A stretch of 64,000 nt of DNA from Chryseobacterium soli (GCF_000737705.1 NZ_JPRH01000001.1:496001-560000); one strand, 5' to 3'; shown: positions 1-9,498, counted from the stretch's first letter. Numbers and translations are program-made. Notes: generated by a model not told the origin, from the sequence alone.

Positions 1-1077
1 CTGAACGCTATTCTTCATAATATCAACTATCATAAATCTTTGCTGAAACCAACGACCAAAATGATGGCAATGGTTAAAGCAAATGCTTATGGATTAGGAA
101 GTTACGAAATTTCTGAATTTTTACAGCATCACCATATTGATTATCTGGGAGTTGCCTATGCCGATGAAGGGGTAGAACTCCGCAAAAAAGGAATTACCAC
201 TCCTATCGTAGTCATGAACCCCGAGCAGCACAGCTATAAGACTATTATTGAATATAATTTAGAGCCGGAACTTTACAGCTTCAGGGTATTGGAACTTTTT
301 TATGAAGCAGTACAAAAATCAGGATATGATAAAAAATATCCCATTCATATTAAGCTTGAAACCGGAATGCACCGTCTTGGGTTTAAAGGACCTGAACTGG
401 ATGAACTCAGTGAAACTTTACTTCATAAAAATCTTAAGGTTCAGAGCATCCTCAGCCATTTATCATCTTCCGATATGCCGGAAGAGAAAGATTTTACGCT
501 ACAGCAGCTGAATATTTTTGATAAAAACTCAAGTTATCTGGTAGGTAAGTTGGGATACCGGCCGATTCTTCATATTTTAAATTCTTCAGGAATAACAAGC
601 TATACAGACCATCAGCATGATATGGTAAGAATCGGTATCGGAATGATTGGAGAATCACCAAATAGTGAAATACAGAAACAGCTTCGGTCTGTTGTAAGTT
701 TTAAAACCGTAATTTCACAGATCTCTTCGGTAGAAAACGGAGAATCAGTAGGATACAGCAGAAAATTTAAAGCAGATCATACAACAAAAATAGCAACAAT
801 ACCTGTGGGATATGCAGACGGTATTCCAAGGTTAATAGGAAATCAGATAGGAAGCCTCGGCGTGAATAAAAATCTTGCGCCTATTGTCGGAAATATCTGT
901 ATGGATATGATGATGATTAATGTAGATCATATTGCCAATGTAAAAGAAGGTGACACTGTAGTTATATTTAACGCTCACCCAAGTCTGAAAGAATTTGCAT
1001 CCTACTGCAAAACGATCACCTATGAAGTATTAACATCTATTTCCCCCAGGGTGAAACGGATTTATATAAAAGATTAA
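1..1077 (+). CDS. alr: Alanine racemase (5' end outside window)
   Basis: This PLP enzyme interconverts L- and D-alanine for peptidoglycan synthesis. The frame is open from base 1, so the start lies upstream and the TTG at 40 is only an internal codon. The PLP-lysine motif VKANAYG lies near 25 codons in. The C-terminal domain shows GYADGIPR and the NICMDMMM segment typical of Alr. In many Bacteroidota alr is the C-terminal half of a MurF-Alr fusion; the missing N-terminus means that cannot be judged here. The stop at 1075-1077 is three bases before the next gene, so the two are probably co-transcribed. Confidence 0.93.
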   Translation: MNAILHNINYHKSLLKPTTKMMAMVKANAYGLGSYEISEFLQHHHIDYLGVAYADEGVELRKKGITTPIVVMNPEQHSYKTIIEYNLEPELYSFRVLELFYEAVQKSGYDKKYPIHIKLETGMHRLGFKGPELDELSETLLHKNLKVQSILSHLSSSDMPEEKDFTLQQLNIFDKNSSYLVGKLGYRPILHILNSSGITSYTDHQHDMVRIGIGMIGESPNSEIQKQLRSVVSFKTVISQISSVENGESVGYSRKFKADHTTKIATIPVGYADGIPRLIGNQIGSLGVNKNLAPIVGNICMDMMMINVDHIANVKEGDTVVIFNAHPSLKEFASYCKTITYEVLTSISPRVKRIYIKD

Positions 1078-1080
1078 CTT

Positions 1081-3237
1081 ATGAGAAAACTCCTGATTCT
1101 TTTATTTGTATTCCCCTTACTTTTGATTCAGTCACAAGTAAAAAAGGATTTAATTATTCCAAAAAATCCCAAAATAGGACTTTCACTTGCGGGTGGCGGA
1201 GCCAAAGGTTTTTCTCACGTTGGGGTACTTAAAATACTAGACTCATTGGGAGTGAAGGTGGATTATATTGCCGGAACCAGTATGGGGGCTATTGTCGGCG
1301 GATTATATGCCTCCGGATATTCAGGAAAGGAAATAGAAAAGATCGTAATGGATACCGATTTTTATTCTTTGATCATGGATCCCAAATCCAGACAGGAAAG
1401 TACTTTTTTTAATAAGTCTGTCGACAAATATCTTTTATCCATTCCTCTTAAAAATGGGAAGATCACCCTACCCTCTTCCATAAGCACCGGTCAGAAAAAT
1501 GTATACTTATTGAAAGAGCTTTTCAAGAATGTATCCAGTATCGATGACTTTTCAAAACTACCGATTCCTTTCATGTGTGTTGCCACCAATCTTGAGAGCG
1601 GCAATATGGAAATTTTTGAAAAAGGAGATCTTGTACAGTCTATTATGGCGAGTTCCGCATTTCCTTCTCTGATGGACCCTGTAAAAATCGGCGACAGCAT
1701 TTATATAGATGGAGCCATGTCGGTAAACTATCCATCAAAACCTTTAAAGGATAAAGGAATTGATATTGTTATCGGAGTTGATCTTAACCAGGATCTTTCT
1801 AAAAGAGAAGATTTAAATAATATCATCGCCATTCTGAACCAGGTGATTGATTTCGGTATTAAAAAAGATACAAGAAAACAATACAAATATACGGACATCA
1901 ATATCAAGCCTAATCTGAAAGGCATGACTGCTACCAGCTACGACGAAAAGAAAAAAATACTCGATAGCGGCTATGCAGAAGGCAAGAAATATACTGCTGT
2001 ACTCGACCAGCTTCCAAAACGTTCTTTTGATCGCCTCAGACAAAGCGTTAATCCAATCTATTCTAATGTATATAAGATCGACAGCGTTTCCATAGACGGA
2101 GGCAAAATATATGGCAAAAATTATGTTCTGGGAAAAATGGGACTCCGCCTTCCCTCTATGCAGACCTATGGAAGTATCAACAAAAAAATTGACAAGCTTA
2201 TTGCCACTAATAACTATCGATTCATCAATTATGATATCGTCACAGAAAATAATGCGAACTACCTCAAATTATATGTCACCGAAGATGACACCCGTCACTT
2301 TTTAAAATTCGGGTTGCATTACGATGAAGTATTTAAGACCGGGCTTTTACTGAATTATTCTGCAAAACGTCTTTTATTTAAAAATTCAAATCTCTCTTTA
2401 GATGTAGTCGTTGGAGATAAACCCAGATATTATCTAAACTATTTTATCGATAATGGTTACATTCCTGGATTTGGTATCTATTCTTCAGGAATGAGTTTCG
2501 ATCTGAAGAATGTAGACAATAACAGTATTGACAAATGGGAATGGTTTAGAAATGAAATGTATATCCAATCTGTATGGAAAGATAAATTCGCTCTGGGAGG
2601 CGGAATAAGCCACGATGTTTTCCAGGCTGAGATCAATGGTGACAACAGGAGATCAAGTCGTTTTTTGAGCCCTTATGTGTTCTTAAAAAGCGATACTCAG
2701 AACGACAAGGACTTCCCTTCAAGAGGAATCTATCTTGCAGCGGAAGGTAAAGTAATCGACCTGTTAAAATCAGAGGTGGAAAAAAGAATCGTCCAGGTAA
2801 AAGCAGACATCAGAATCAACGTTCCTATTTCAAAACAATTCTCCTACCGCCTTAATTTATATGGTGGAATTACTATCGGTGAATACCTTCCGGAATTTTA
2901 CCAGTTCAGGTTGGGAGGAATCTTTGAGCAGAATATGATTAACTTCAAAAGTTTCGGAGGCTTTTACTTCGCACAACTTAACACCAACAATGTGGTTCTT
3001 GCTTCTAATGATCTTCAGTTTAAATTCAATAAAAACTATTTCATAAGCGGAAACTTTACCTTTGCCAATCTTTCAGAAGATATTAATTTTAAAGATGCAG
3101 CAAAAGTAAATTATAGCTCTATTGGGCTTATGGCAGGTTATAAATCTCCTTTCGGGCAGATCAAGATTAACTTTAGCCACTCACTTAAAAACAATCAAAA
3201 AGGCATATTCAGTGTTATTTTAGGACACTGGTTTTAA
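1081..3237 (+). CDS. Patatin-like phospholipase with Omp85-type C-terminal barrel
   Basis: Predicted secreted lipolytic protein of the PlpD-like (patatin plus Omp85) architecture. Residues 1-19 form a signal peptide. The patatin domain follows, with the oxyanion loop GGGAKG at 38-43, nucleophile Ser67 in GTSMG, and catalytic Asp210 in DGA. A POTRA-like segment lies at about 345-415. The last roughly 300 residues are rich in alternating hydrophobic and aromatic strands, as in a bacterial surface antigen barrel, and end in an aromatic residue (Phe718). It probably sits in the outer membrane and may expose or release the lipase domain. It is closely spaced with alr upstream and ybeY 4 bases downstream. 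Confidence 0.88.
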   Translation: MRKLLILLFVFPLLLIQSQVKKDLIIPKNPKIGLSLAGGGAKGFSHVGVLKILDSLGVKVDYIAGTSMGAIVGGLYASGYSGKEIEKIVMDTDFYSLIMDPKSRQESTFFNKSVDKYLLSIPLKNGKITLPSSISTGQKNVYLLKELFKNVSSIDDFSKLPIPFMCVATNLESGNMEIFEKGDLVQSIMASSAFPSLMDPVKIGDSIYIDGAMSVNYPSKPLKDKGIDIVIGVDLNQDLSKREDLNNIIAILNQVIDFGIKKDTRKQYKYTDINIKPNLKGMTATSYDEKKKILDSGYAEGKKYTAVLDQLPKRSFDRLRQSVNPIYSNVYKIDSVSIDGGKIYGKNYVLGKMGLRLPSMQTYGSINKKIDKLIATNNYRFINYDIVTENNANYLKLYVTEDDTRHFLKFGLHYDEVFKTGLLLNYSAKRLLFKNSNLSLDVVVGDKPRYYLNYFIDNGYIPGFGIYSSGMSFDLKNVDNNSIDKWEWFRNEMYIQSVWKDKFALGGGISHDVFQAEINGDNRRSSRFLSPYVFLKSDTQNDKDFPSRGIYLAAEGKVIDLLKSEVEKRIVQVKADIRINVPISKQFSYRLNLYGGITIGEYLPEFYQFRLGGIFEQNMINFKSFGGFYFAQLNTNNVVLASNDLQFKFNKNYFISGNFTFANLSEDINFKDAAKVNYSSIGLMAGYKSPFGQIKINFSHSLKNNQKGIFSVILGHWF

Positions 3238-3241
3238 AACA

Positions 3242-3652
3242 ATGATACAATTTTTTTACGAAAACCTACCGGAATCTGTATCGGCAGATTACAAAAAATG
3301 GCTGGAAGATATTATTCTTTCAGAAGAAAAGAAACTTGGAGAAATCAATTATATTTTCTGCGATGATGAATATCTGCTTAAGATAAATCAGGACTATTTA
3401 CAGCATGATTATTATACAGATATCATCACTTTCGATTATGTAAAAGGCAAAACAATAAGCGGAGAGATTTTCGTATCTTTGCAGCGCATTTCAGACAATG
3501 CTTCTACCCTATCCAAAAATTATGAAGAAGAGCTGCGCAGAGTTTTAGCACATGGCATCCTTCATCTTTCAGGATACAAGGACAAAAGTGAAGAAGAAGA
3601 AGAAGAAATGCGAAGAAAAGAAGATTTTTATTTAAATAAATTTGAGAATTAA
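3242..3652 (+). CDS. ybeY: rRNA maturation endoribonuclease YbeY
   Basis: Metal-dependent RNase acting in 16S rRNA 3'-end processing and ribosome quality control. At 136 residues it has the normal length. The zinc motif HGxxHLxGYx(H/D) is at 104-114 (His104, His108); the third ligand position carries Asp114 rather than the His common in proteobacteria, which I believe is usual in Bacteroidota. A Glu-rich tail follows. It starts 4 bases after the patatin gene and is the last gene before the first parS site. Confidence 0.92.
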   Translation: MIQFFYENLPESVSADYKKWLEDIILSEEKKLGEINYIFCDDEYLLKINQDYLQHDYYTDIITFDYVKGKTISGEIFVSLQRISDNASTLSKNYEEELRRVLAHGILHLSGYKDKSEEEEEEMRRKEDFYLNKFEN

Positions 3653-3798
3653 AAGAATAAGAAATTTCGCAGTTTATAATGCCTAATACTTTAATCTTTT
3701 AATTGAAACGGTTCCTCTGTAATATGCACTACATAAAAGGATATTCCAATGGAAACAATACAAGACTAAATGTAAAAATTTACTTTGTATTTAAATAA

Positions 3799-3814
3799 TG
3801 TTTCACGTGAAACA
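3799..3814. promoter_or_regulatory. parS centromere-like site 1
   Basis: TGTTTCACGTGAAACA is an exact match to the 16-bp parS consensus bound by chromosomal ParB (Spo0J). The palindrome extends to 20 bp (3797-3816). It lies 43 bp upstream of mnmG. A second exact copy follows the gene. Chromosomal parS sites cluster near the replication origin, and mnmG (gidA) is often origin-proximal. Confidence 0.88.
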
Positions 3815-3857
3815 TTTGTGAAAAAGATTAAAAAATAAGGCTTAAAATAGAGCAATA

Positions 3858-5720
3858 ATGATTTCAGAAATATATGATGTAATAGTAGTAGGTGCTGGCC
3901 ACGCCGGATGTGAAGCTGCAGCTGCCGCCGCCAACCTAGGATCAAAAACACTACTGGTTACAATGAATATGCAGACCATCGGACAGATGAGCTGCAACCC
4001 CGCGATGGGCGGTATTGCAAAAGGACAAATTGTAAGAGAAATAGATGCAATGGGAGGTTACTCTGGAATCATTGCAGACAAATCTGCAATCCAGTTCAAA
4101 ATGCTTAACCTTTCAAAAGGTCCTGCAATGTGGTCTCCAAGAACACAAAATGACAGAATGCTTTTCGCAGAAGAATGGCGAATGGCGTTAGAAAATACAC
4201 CCAATCTTGATTTCTTTCAGGATATGGTTAAACAGCTTATTATAGAAAATGGTAAAGCAGTGGGTGTAATCACTTCTCTCGGAATTGAAATAAAAGCAAA
4301 ATCTGTTGTACTAACCAATGGTACATTTCTTAACGGTTTGATCCACGTTGGAGACAAACAATTAGGAGGTGGAAGAATGGGAGAACCAAGAGCATTCGGA
4401 ATTACAGAACAACTTGTTTCTTTAGGTTTCGAAGCAGGAAGAATGAAAACCGGTACTCCACCGAGAGTAGATGGTAGAAGCCTGGATTATTCTAAAATGG
4501 AAGAACAAAAAGGAGATGAAAATCCTCAAAAATTCAGCTATTTAGATACTCCTAAATTAACAAAACAATTAAGTTGTCATATAGTATATACCAATGAAAC
4601 GGTACATGATATCTTACGTGAAGGATTCGACAGAAGCCCAATGTTCAATGGTACTATTCAGAGCTTAGGACCAAGATATTGTCCTAGTATTGAAGATAAA
4701 ATCAACCGTTTTGCAGAACGTACAAGACATCAGCTTTTCGTAGAACCTGAAGGATGGAGAACAGTAGAAATCTATGTCAATGGTTTCAGTTCTTCTCTAC
4801 CGGAAGACGTACAGCTTAAAGCAATGAAACATATTCCAGGATTTGAAAACGTAAAAGTATTCCGTCCGGGCTATGCTATTGAATATGACTACTTCCCTCC
4901 TACCCAACTCAAGCATACCTTAGAAACAAAATTAATCGAAAACCTTTATTTTGCAGGACAGATTAATGGAACTACAGGATATGAAGAGGCAGCGGGACAA
5001 GGCCTAATGGCTGGGATTAACGCTCACAATAAAGTACACGAGAAAGGCGAATTCATCCTAAACAGAGATGAAGCCTATATAGGCGTATTAATCGATGATC
5101 TTATCACAAAAGGAACTGAAGAACCATACAGAATGTTTACTTCACGTGCCGAATACAGACTCTTATTGAGACAAGATAATGCCGATATCAGATTAACAGA
5201 GAAGGCTTATAAATTAGGATTAGCTAAAGAAGAAAGATTAGTAAATGTAGAAGCTAAAGTATCTCAAAGTCAGGAACTTGAAAACTTTCTTCGAGAATTT
5301 TCTTTAAAACCAGGAATGATTAATCCTATTTTAGAAAGCATAGACAGCAATCCGGTAGATCAGGCGTACAGAGCCGCTCAGATATTAACCAGACCTAATA
5401 TGACCCTGGAAAAACTGGAAGATGTTGCAAGTATTAAAGAATTTACTTCCCAATTTAAGGACGAAGTAAAAGAACAGGCTCAGATCAATATCAAATATAA
5501 AGGATATATAGAGAAGGAAAAAGAGAATGTTGCTAAGCTTACCCGTTTAGAAAATATTAAAATTCCTGAAGATTTTGATTACACCAACCTATCCAGTCTA
5601 TCTACAGAAGCAAAACAGAAGATGTCTAAAGTAAGACCAAAGACCATTGCACAGGCTGGAAGAATCAGTGGCGTTTCTCCTTCCGATATGAACGTTTTAC
5701 TAGTCTATTTAGGACGTTAA
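3858..5720 (+). CDS. mnmG: tRNA uridine 5-carboxymethylaminomethyl modification enzyme MnmG
   Basis: FAD protein that with MnmE installs the cmnm5 group at U34 of several tRNAs. The FAD-binding GAGHAG is at residues 12-17 of a standard N-terminal Rossmann fold. Other family landmarks are GGGRMGEPRAFG, MKTGTPPRVDGR and the TTGYEEAAGQG segment. At 620 residues it is full length. The ATG at 3858 starts directly before the first beta strand. It is bracketed by two parS palindromes (3799-3814 and 5729-5744). The partner MnmE is not in the window. Confidence 0.97.
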   Translation: MISEIYDVIVVGAGHAGCEAAAAAANLGSKTLLVTMNMQTIGQMSCNPAMGGIAKGQIVREIDAMGGYSGIIADKSAIQFKMLNLSKGPAMWSPRTQNDRMLFAEEWRMALENTPNLDFFQDMVKQLIIENGKAVGVITSLGIEIKAKSVVLTNGTFLNGLIHVGDKQLGGGRMGEPRAFGITEQLVSLGFEAGRMKTGTPPRVDGRSLDYSKMEEQKGDENPQKFSYLDTPKLTKQLSCHIVYTNETVHDILREGFDRSPMFNGTIQSLGPRYCPSIEDKINRFAERTRHQLFVEPEGWRTVEIYVNGFSSSLPEDVQLKAMKHIPGFENVKVFRPGYAIEYDYFPPTQLKHTLETKLIENLYFAGQINGTTGYEEAAGQGLMAGINAHNKVHEKGEFILNRDEAYIGVLIDDLITKGTEEPYRMFTSRAEYRLLLRQDNADIRLTEKAYKLGLAKEERLVNVEAKVSQSQELENFLREFSLKPGMINPILESIDSNPVDQAYRAAQILTRPNMTLEKLEDVASIKEFTSQFKDEVKEQAQINIKYKGYIEKEKENVAKLTRLENIKIPEDFDYTNLSSLSTEAKQKMSKVRPKTIAQAGRISGVSPSDMNVLLVYLGR

Positions 5721-5728
5721 AAACAAAA

Positions 5729-5744
5729 TGTTTCACGTGAAACA
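5729..5744. promoter_or_regulatory. parS centromere-like site 2
   Basis: Second exact TGTTTCACGTGAAACA, 8 bp after the mnmG stop. Flanking A/T pairs extend the perfect palindrome to 22 bp (5726-5747). Two identical sites 1.9 kb apart are unlikely by chance and fit ParB nucleation sites. Confidence 0.88.
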
Positions 5745-5835
5745 TTTATAAAATAAGATCGAAAATTAAGGTGTTTATGAGTCTGTACAAGCTTTCATAA
5801 ATATCTTAATTTTTACTATAAAAGAAGACAATTAA

Positions 5836-6657
5836 ATGAAAATAAAAGATCATTTTCTTACGCAAGAAGTATTTGAAATTAAAGAAACGGATACAAAAGG
5901 AGTTTTCAAAACCTCCCCTATTCCATCCAATATTTCCAAATATTATGAAAGTGAAGACTACATTTCCCATCATCAGGATTCCGGAAGCTTAAAAGAAAAG
6001 CTATATAAATTCTTACAGTCTTTTAATCTTCAGTATAAGAAAACAATCCTTATTGACAGAATAAAAAAAGGATCAAAAGTTCTAGATTATGGTTGTGGAG
6101 CCGGTGAATTTGTGAAATATATTGAAAATGATTTTGATACTTTCGGATTTGAACCTGATGCAGATGCAAGAAAAGCGGCAACAAGTAAGATAATAAAAGC
6201 AAAAATAATCGATGATATTCAAAATATCGAAGATCAAAGCCTGGACGCCATTACCTTATGGCATGTTTTCGAACATATAGAAAACCAGGATGAAATGCTC
6301 GAGATCTTTAATAAGAAATTAAAAGAAAAAGGATTACTCATTATTGCAGTTCCCAACCCTACTTCTTATGATGCAAAACATTATAAAGAATATTGGGCAG
6401 CCTATGATGTACCAAGACACATCTATCATTTTTCAAAAAATGGAATGGAAAATCTCATTTCTAAAAAGCCCAACTGGAAAATGAGAAAGATTAAGCCTCT
6501 TGTTCTTGACTCATATTATATCTCGATGTTGAGCGAAAAATACAAAAAATCACCTCTTTTTTGGCTAAAAGCGACTGTTCATGGAACGATTTCTAACATA
6601 AAAGCACTTTTTTCCAACGAATTTTCAAGTTTGATATACATTATCGAAAAAAGATAG
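5836..6657 (+). CDS. Class I SAM-dependent methyltransferase
   Basis: Methyltransf_23-type protein of 273 residues. SAM-binding motif I is DYGCGAG at residues 84-90, followed by FGFEPD (acidic ribose-binding residue) and the LWHVFEHIE segment usual in this family. The N-terminal 60 residues resemble the substrate-binding part of methyltransferases of small molecules, quinones or polysaccharides, but the substrate cannot be told. It follows mnmG after the second parS site and ends before a strong hairpin terminator. Confidence 0.85.
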   Translation: MKIKDHFLTQEVFEIKETDTKGVFKTSPIPSNISKYYESEDYISHHQDSGSLKEKLYKFLQSFNLQYKKTILIDRIKKGSKVLDYGCGAGEFVKYIENDFDTFGFEPDADARKAATSKIIKAKIIDDIQNIEDQSLDAITLWHVFEHIENQDEMLEIFNKKLKEKGLLIIAVPNPTSYDAKHYKEYWAAYDVPRHIYHFSKNGMENLISKKPNWKMRKIKPLVLDSYYISMLSEKYKKSPLFWLKATVHGTISNIKALFSNEFSSLIYIIEKR

Positions 6658-6716
6658 AAAATCGATTTTTAAGCCATTTATGAAGGTCAATTTTCGCCAA
6701 TTTTGCAAAAAAAATC

Positions 6717-6747
6717 AAAAAACTCTGAAAAATTTCAGAGTTTTTCT
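6717..6747 (+). terminator. Rho-independent terminator after methyltransferase gene
   Basis: Perfect arms AACTCTGAAA (6721-6730) and TTTCAGAGTT (6733-6742) followed by a T-rich run. The A-run before and T-run after could make it work in both directions. Confidence 0.75.
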
Positions 6748-6750
6748 TTT

Positions 6751-7221
6751 TTCAAAGAAGTTGAAAATTAATTTTAAAAATGATAAGGAAGCATTTTTGA
6801 AAAACTGAAATCATAAATCACTCAAATAAAACTTCTTATACTTTTCCAATAAAAATTAAATACATCTCCCCTACCCCATTTTATTTTTTTGTTTGATAAG
6901 AAAATAAGAACGGAGTAAAAAATAAAAACTGGTCGGTATGGAATTATCTTAAAAAAATTACATCTTCAAATTAGAGTCGGAAGATGTAATTTTCTATTTC
7001 TTCAAAATTTTATTTCTTAGGAAAAAGATCTGTAATCAAAATTATTCTCGTCAAAGTTTAAAACCTTGGCAAGAATATATTTTCTGGAGACTTTGCTTCG
7101 CTGTACTTTATCAGAATACAAAAATTAATAAAGCTAGTTCTGTTTCAATCTTAACAAATTCCCTGTTCAAAATTCATTACATAATAAAAAAATATGCCGA
7201 ACTCAGGTTAAAATGACAGAC
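6751..7221. other. Non-coding spacer with one long hairpin
   Basis: No convincing ORF is seen. The only clear structure is a 14-bp perfect inverted repeat, AAAATTACATCTTC at 6954-6967 and its complement at 6980-6993 with a 12-base loop. It lacks a strong T-tract on the plus strand, and no gene ends next to it, so it may be a relic terminator or a small-RNA end. Confidence 0.4.
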
Positions 7222-7258
7222 ACAAAAAAAGTCTGCTGAAATTAACTTCAGCAGACTT
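7222..7258 (-). terminator. Terminator of pgk
   Basis: A 12-bp perfect stem (7229-7240 with 7247-7258, loop of 6). Read on the minus strand it ends in a run of T from 7230 down to 7224. It lies about 20 bp past the pgk stop. Confidence 0.85.
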
Positions 7259-7280
7259 CAAAAATATTTTTAGTAAAAAT

Positions 7281-8471
7281 TTATTTGTTGATCGCAGCAA
7301 CTCCGGGAAGTTCCAATCCTTCCAGACTTTCAAGCATCGCTCCACCTCCGGTAGAAACATAACTTACTTTGTCTGCATATCCGAACTGTTTAACAAAAGC
7401 CACACTGTCTCCTCCTCCTACTAAAGAGAAAGCTCCCAATTTTGTAGCTTCCGCAATACTTTCTCCAAGAGCGATAGTTCCTCCTGCAAAGTTGGACATT
7501 TCAAAAACTCCAATTGGCCCGTTCCATAAAATCGTTCTCGAATTTAAAAGGACATCATTAAACTGATCTCTGGATTTTGGTCCAGCATCCAATCCCATCC
7601 ATCCTTCAGGAATTTCATAGATGTCTGCTTCTTTTCTCTCGGCATCATTACTGAAACTTTCAGCAATCAAAGTATCCGAAGGAAGATAAACTTTCACCTT
7701 ATGTTCTTTTGCTTTTCCTAAAATTTCAAGAGCCAATGGAAGTTTGTCTTCCTCTACTAAAGAGTTTCCAACTTTTCCACCTAACGCCTTAATAAAAGTA
7801 AAAGCCATTCCTCCACCGATAATCAAATTATCTACAGCCGGAAGAACATTTTCTATAACTGTTATCTTAGTTGAAACTTTAGATCCACCCAAAATTGCCG
7901 TTACCGGTCGTTCACCATTTTTCAAAACTCTGTCAATTGCTTCAAGTTCTTTTGCCATCAATAGACCGAAAAACTTAGTTGAACTAAAGAAGTCGGCGAT
8001 TACAGCGGTAGAAGCATGAGCTCTGTGGGCAGTTCCAAAAGCATCGTTCACATAAGCATCTCCCAATTGAGAAAGTTGTTCCGCAAATCCTCTGTCTCCT
8101 TTTTCCTCTTCATTATGAAAACGCAGATTCTCTAATAAAAGAATTTCTCCGGGTTTCAAATCAGCTGCAGCCTGAATAGCTTTGTCTCCTACAGACTCAT
8201 CTACAAATTTTACCTCCTGGCCAAGAACATTAGACACTTCATCCAGGATATGTTTAAGAGAGAATTCGTCTTTTACTTCTCCTTTTGGTCTTCCCAGGTG
8301 CGTCATTAGAATTACAGAACCTCCATCGCCAAGAATTTTGTCTACTGTAGGTCTTACGGCAGCAATTCTGGTATTGTCTGTAACTTTAAGCTGATCATCC
8401 TGCGGAACATTGAAATCTACTCTTACAAGAGCCTTCTTATCTTTAAAATTGAAATCATTGATTGTTTTCAT
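7281..8471 (-). CDS. pgk: Phosphoglycerate kinase
   Basis: Glycolytic enzyme making ATP from 1,3-bisphosphoglycerate. It is 396 residues, the usual bacterial length. The N-terminal signature [11 protein letters not shown], the [11 protein letters not shown] segment, GGSKVSTKI, and the C-terminal nucleotide-binding GGGDSVAFV are all present. It is monocistronic, with its own terminator. A minus-strand -7 box TACATTTG lies at 8503-8496, about 25 bp before the start. The upstream spacer is the proposed origin region. Confidence 0.98.
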   Translation of the reverse strand: MKTINDFNFKDKKALVRVDFNVPQDDQLKVTDNTRIAAVRPTVDKILGDGGSVILMTHLGRPKGEVKDEFSLKHILDEVSNVLGQEVKFVDESVGDKAIQAAADLKPGEILLLENLRFHNEEEKGDRGFAEQLSQLGDAYVNDAFGTAHRAHASTAVIADFFSSTKFFGLLMAKELEAIDRVLKNGERPVTAILGGSKVSTKITVIENVLPAVDNLIIGGGMAFTFIKALGGKVGNSLVEEDKLPLALEILGKAKEHKVKVYLPSDTLIAESFSNDAERKEADIYEIPEGWMGLDAGPKSRDQFNDVLLNSRTILWNGPIGVFEMSNFAGGTIALGESIAEATKLGAFSLVGGGDSVAFVKQFGYADKVSYVSTGGGAMLESLEGLELPGVAAINK

Positions 8472-8495
8472 AAATATCGTAGAATTTTCGTTTCA

Positions 8496-8503
8496 CAAAT
8501 GTA
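8496..8503 (-). promoter_or_regulatory. pgk: Probable -7 promoter box of pgk
   Basis: TACATTTG on the minus strand matches the Bacteroidota TAnnTTTG element about 25 bp upstream of the pgk ATG. No clear TTTG box was found at -33. Confidence 0.5.
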
Positions 8504-8649
8504 AGATTTTAAAAATTTGGAACAGATTGAAAGAAATAAAAGTTTTCAAAAACTTCCCACAAGGCAACAATCACTAATCAACATTATCTTTCTCTTTATA
8601 AAAAAAGAATACTGTTGTATGTTGTTGAGTGTTGTTAGTTTCGGGGATA

Positions 8650-8940
8650 ACTTTCATCTAAAAACTTGATAACATTAAATTTTCATCTAATTCATATTTA
8701 ATTAACAATATAATTTACTGAAAATCTGGTTTTTCACCTACTTACTAACAAATGTGAGTAACTTTTGCACAATTTGATTGTTGATGACTGATTTATGGAA
8801 AACATAAGGATTACTCTGAAAAAAGTTTTTGAAAGTTGTGGAGTAAAAATTAGGAGGCTGCTTTCAATACTCATTTTATACGGATTATGAAACAATAAGT
8901 TGTTAGAAGTTTTCCACAGTTATTCACAAAGCTATTAACA
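8650..8940. other. Candidate chromosomal replication origin (DnaA-box cluster)
   Basis: The 553-bp pgk-rpiB spacer has no ORF. It contains three exact matches to the DnaA box TTWTNCACA: TTTTGCACA (8763-8771), TTTTCCACA (8910-8918) and TTATTCACA (8920-8928). It also has one-mismatch copies at 8730-8738, 8753-8761 (complement) and 8794-8802 (complement). An AT-rich stretch at about 8660-8720 could be the unwinding element. Two parS sites lie 3-5 kb away. The two flanking genes point outward. This is an inference, since dnaA itself is not in the window. Confidence 0.5.
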
Positions 8941-8979
8941 ATTTACCCCCGAAAGACTAACAGTGTTTGTTATAATTAC

Positions 8980-8987
8980 TAACTTTG
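8980..8987 (+). promoter_or_regulatory. rpiB: Probable -7 promoter box of rpiB
   Basis: TAACTTTG matches TAnnTTTG and lies 38 bp before the rpiB ATG. A -33 TTTG at the canonical distance is not evident. Confidence 0.45.
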
Positions 8988-9025
8988 TAAGGAAATAAAT
9001 CTTTAATAGACGTAATACAAGCATT

Positions 9026-9460
9026 ATGAAAAGAAAAATTGCCATTGCTGCAGACCATGCAGGGTATGAATATAAAGAGATTGTTAAGAACTTTTTCTCT
9101 GAACAGTTTGATATTCAGGATTTTGGAACGTTTTCCACAGAGAGTGTGGATTATCCTGACTTTGTACACCCCGCTGCAACGTCAGTAGAGAATGGAGAGA
9201 ATGAATTGGGGATCTTGATCTGCGGAAGCGGAAACGGAGTACAGATTACGGCGAACAAGCATCAGAAGATTCGATGTGCTCTTTGCTGGATGCCGGAGAT
9301 TGCATCGCTGGCAAGACAGCATAATGATGCCAATATGATATCCCTTCCGGCCCGTTTTGTTTCAAAGGAAGTAGCCATTGATATTGTAAAAAAATTCCTT
9401 TCAACCGACTTTGAAGGTGGCCGCCATCAGAACAGAGTAGATAAAATTGCTTATTGCTAG
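9026..9460 (+). CDS. rpiB: Ribose 5-phosphate isomerase B
   Basis: Isomerase of the RpiB/LacAB family linking ribose 5-phosphate and ribulose 5-phosphate in the pentose phosphate pathway. It is 144 residues. The substrate-binding DHAGYE is at residues 10-15, and the LICGSGNGVQITANK loop carries the conserved catalytic Cys. The DYPDF motif is also present. A clear terminator follows at once, so it is probably transcribed alone. Confidence 0.95.
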   Translation: MKRKIAIAADHAGYEYKEIVKNFFSEQFDIQDFGTFSTESVDYPDFVHPAATSVENGENELGILICGSGNGVQITANKHQKIRCALCWMPEIASLARQHNDANMISLPARFVSKEVAIDIVKKFLSTDFEGGRHQNRVDKIAYC

Positions 9461-9468
9461 ATATACTG

Positions 9469-9498
9469 AAGCTCCGACTTATAGGTCGGAGCTTTTCA
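9469..9498 (+). terminator. Terminator after rpiB
   Basis: Stem AAGCTCCGAC (9469-9478) with GTCGGAGCTT (9485-9494), then TTT. GC-rich against its surroundings and placed 9 bp after the stop. Confidence 0.85.

Noticed and set aside
3598..3660. GAAGAAGAAG run near the ybeY end as a microsatellite
   Set aside because: It encodes the Glu-rich tail of YbeY seen in relatives and is in frame.
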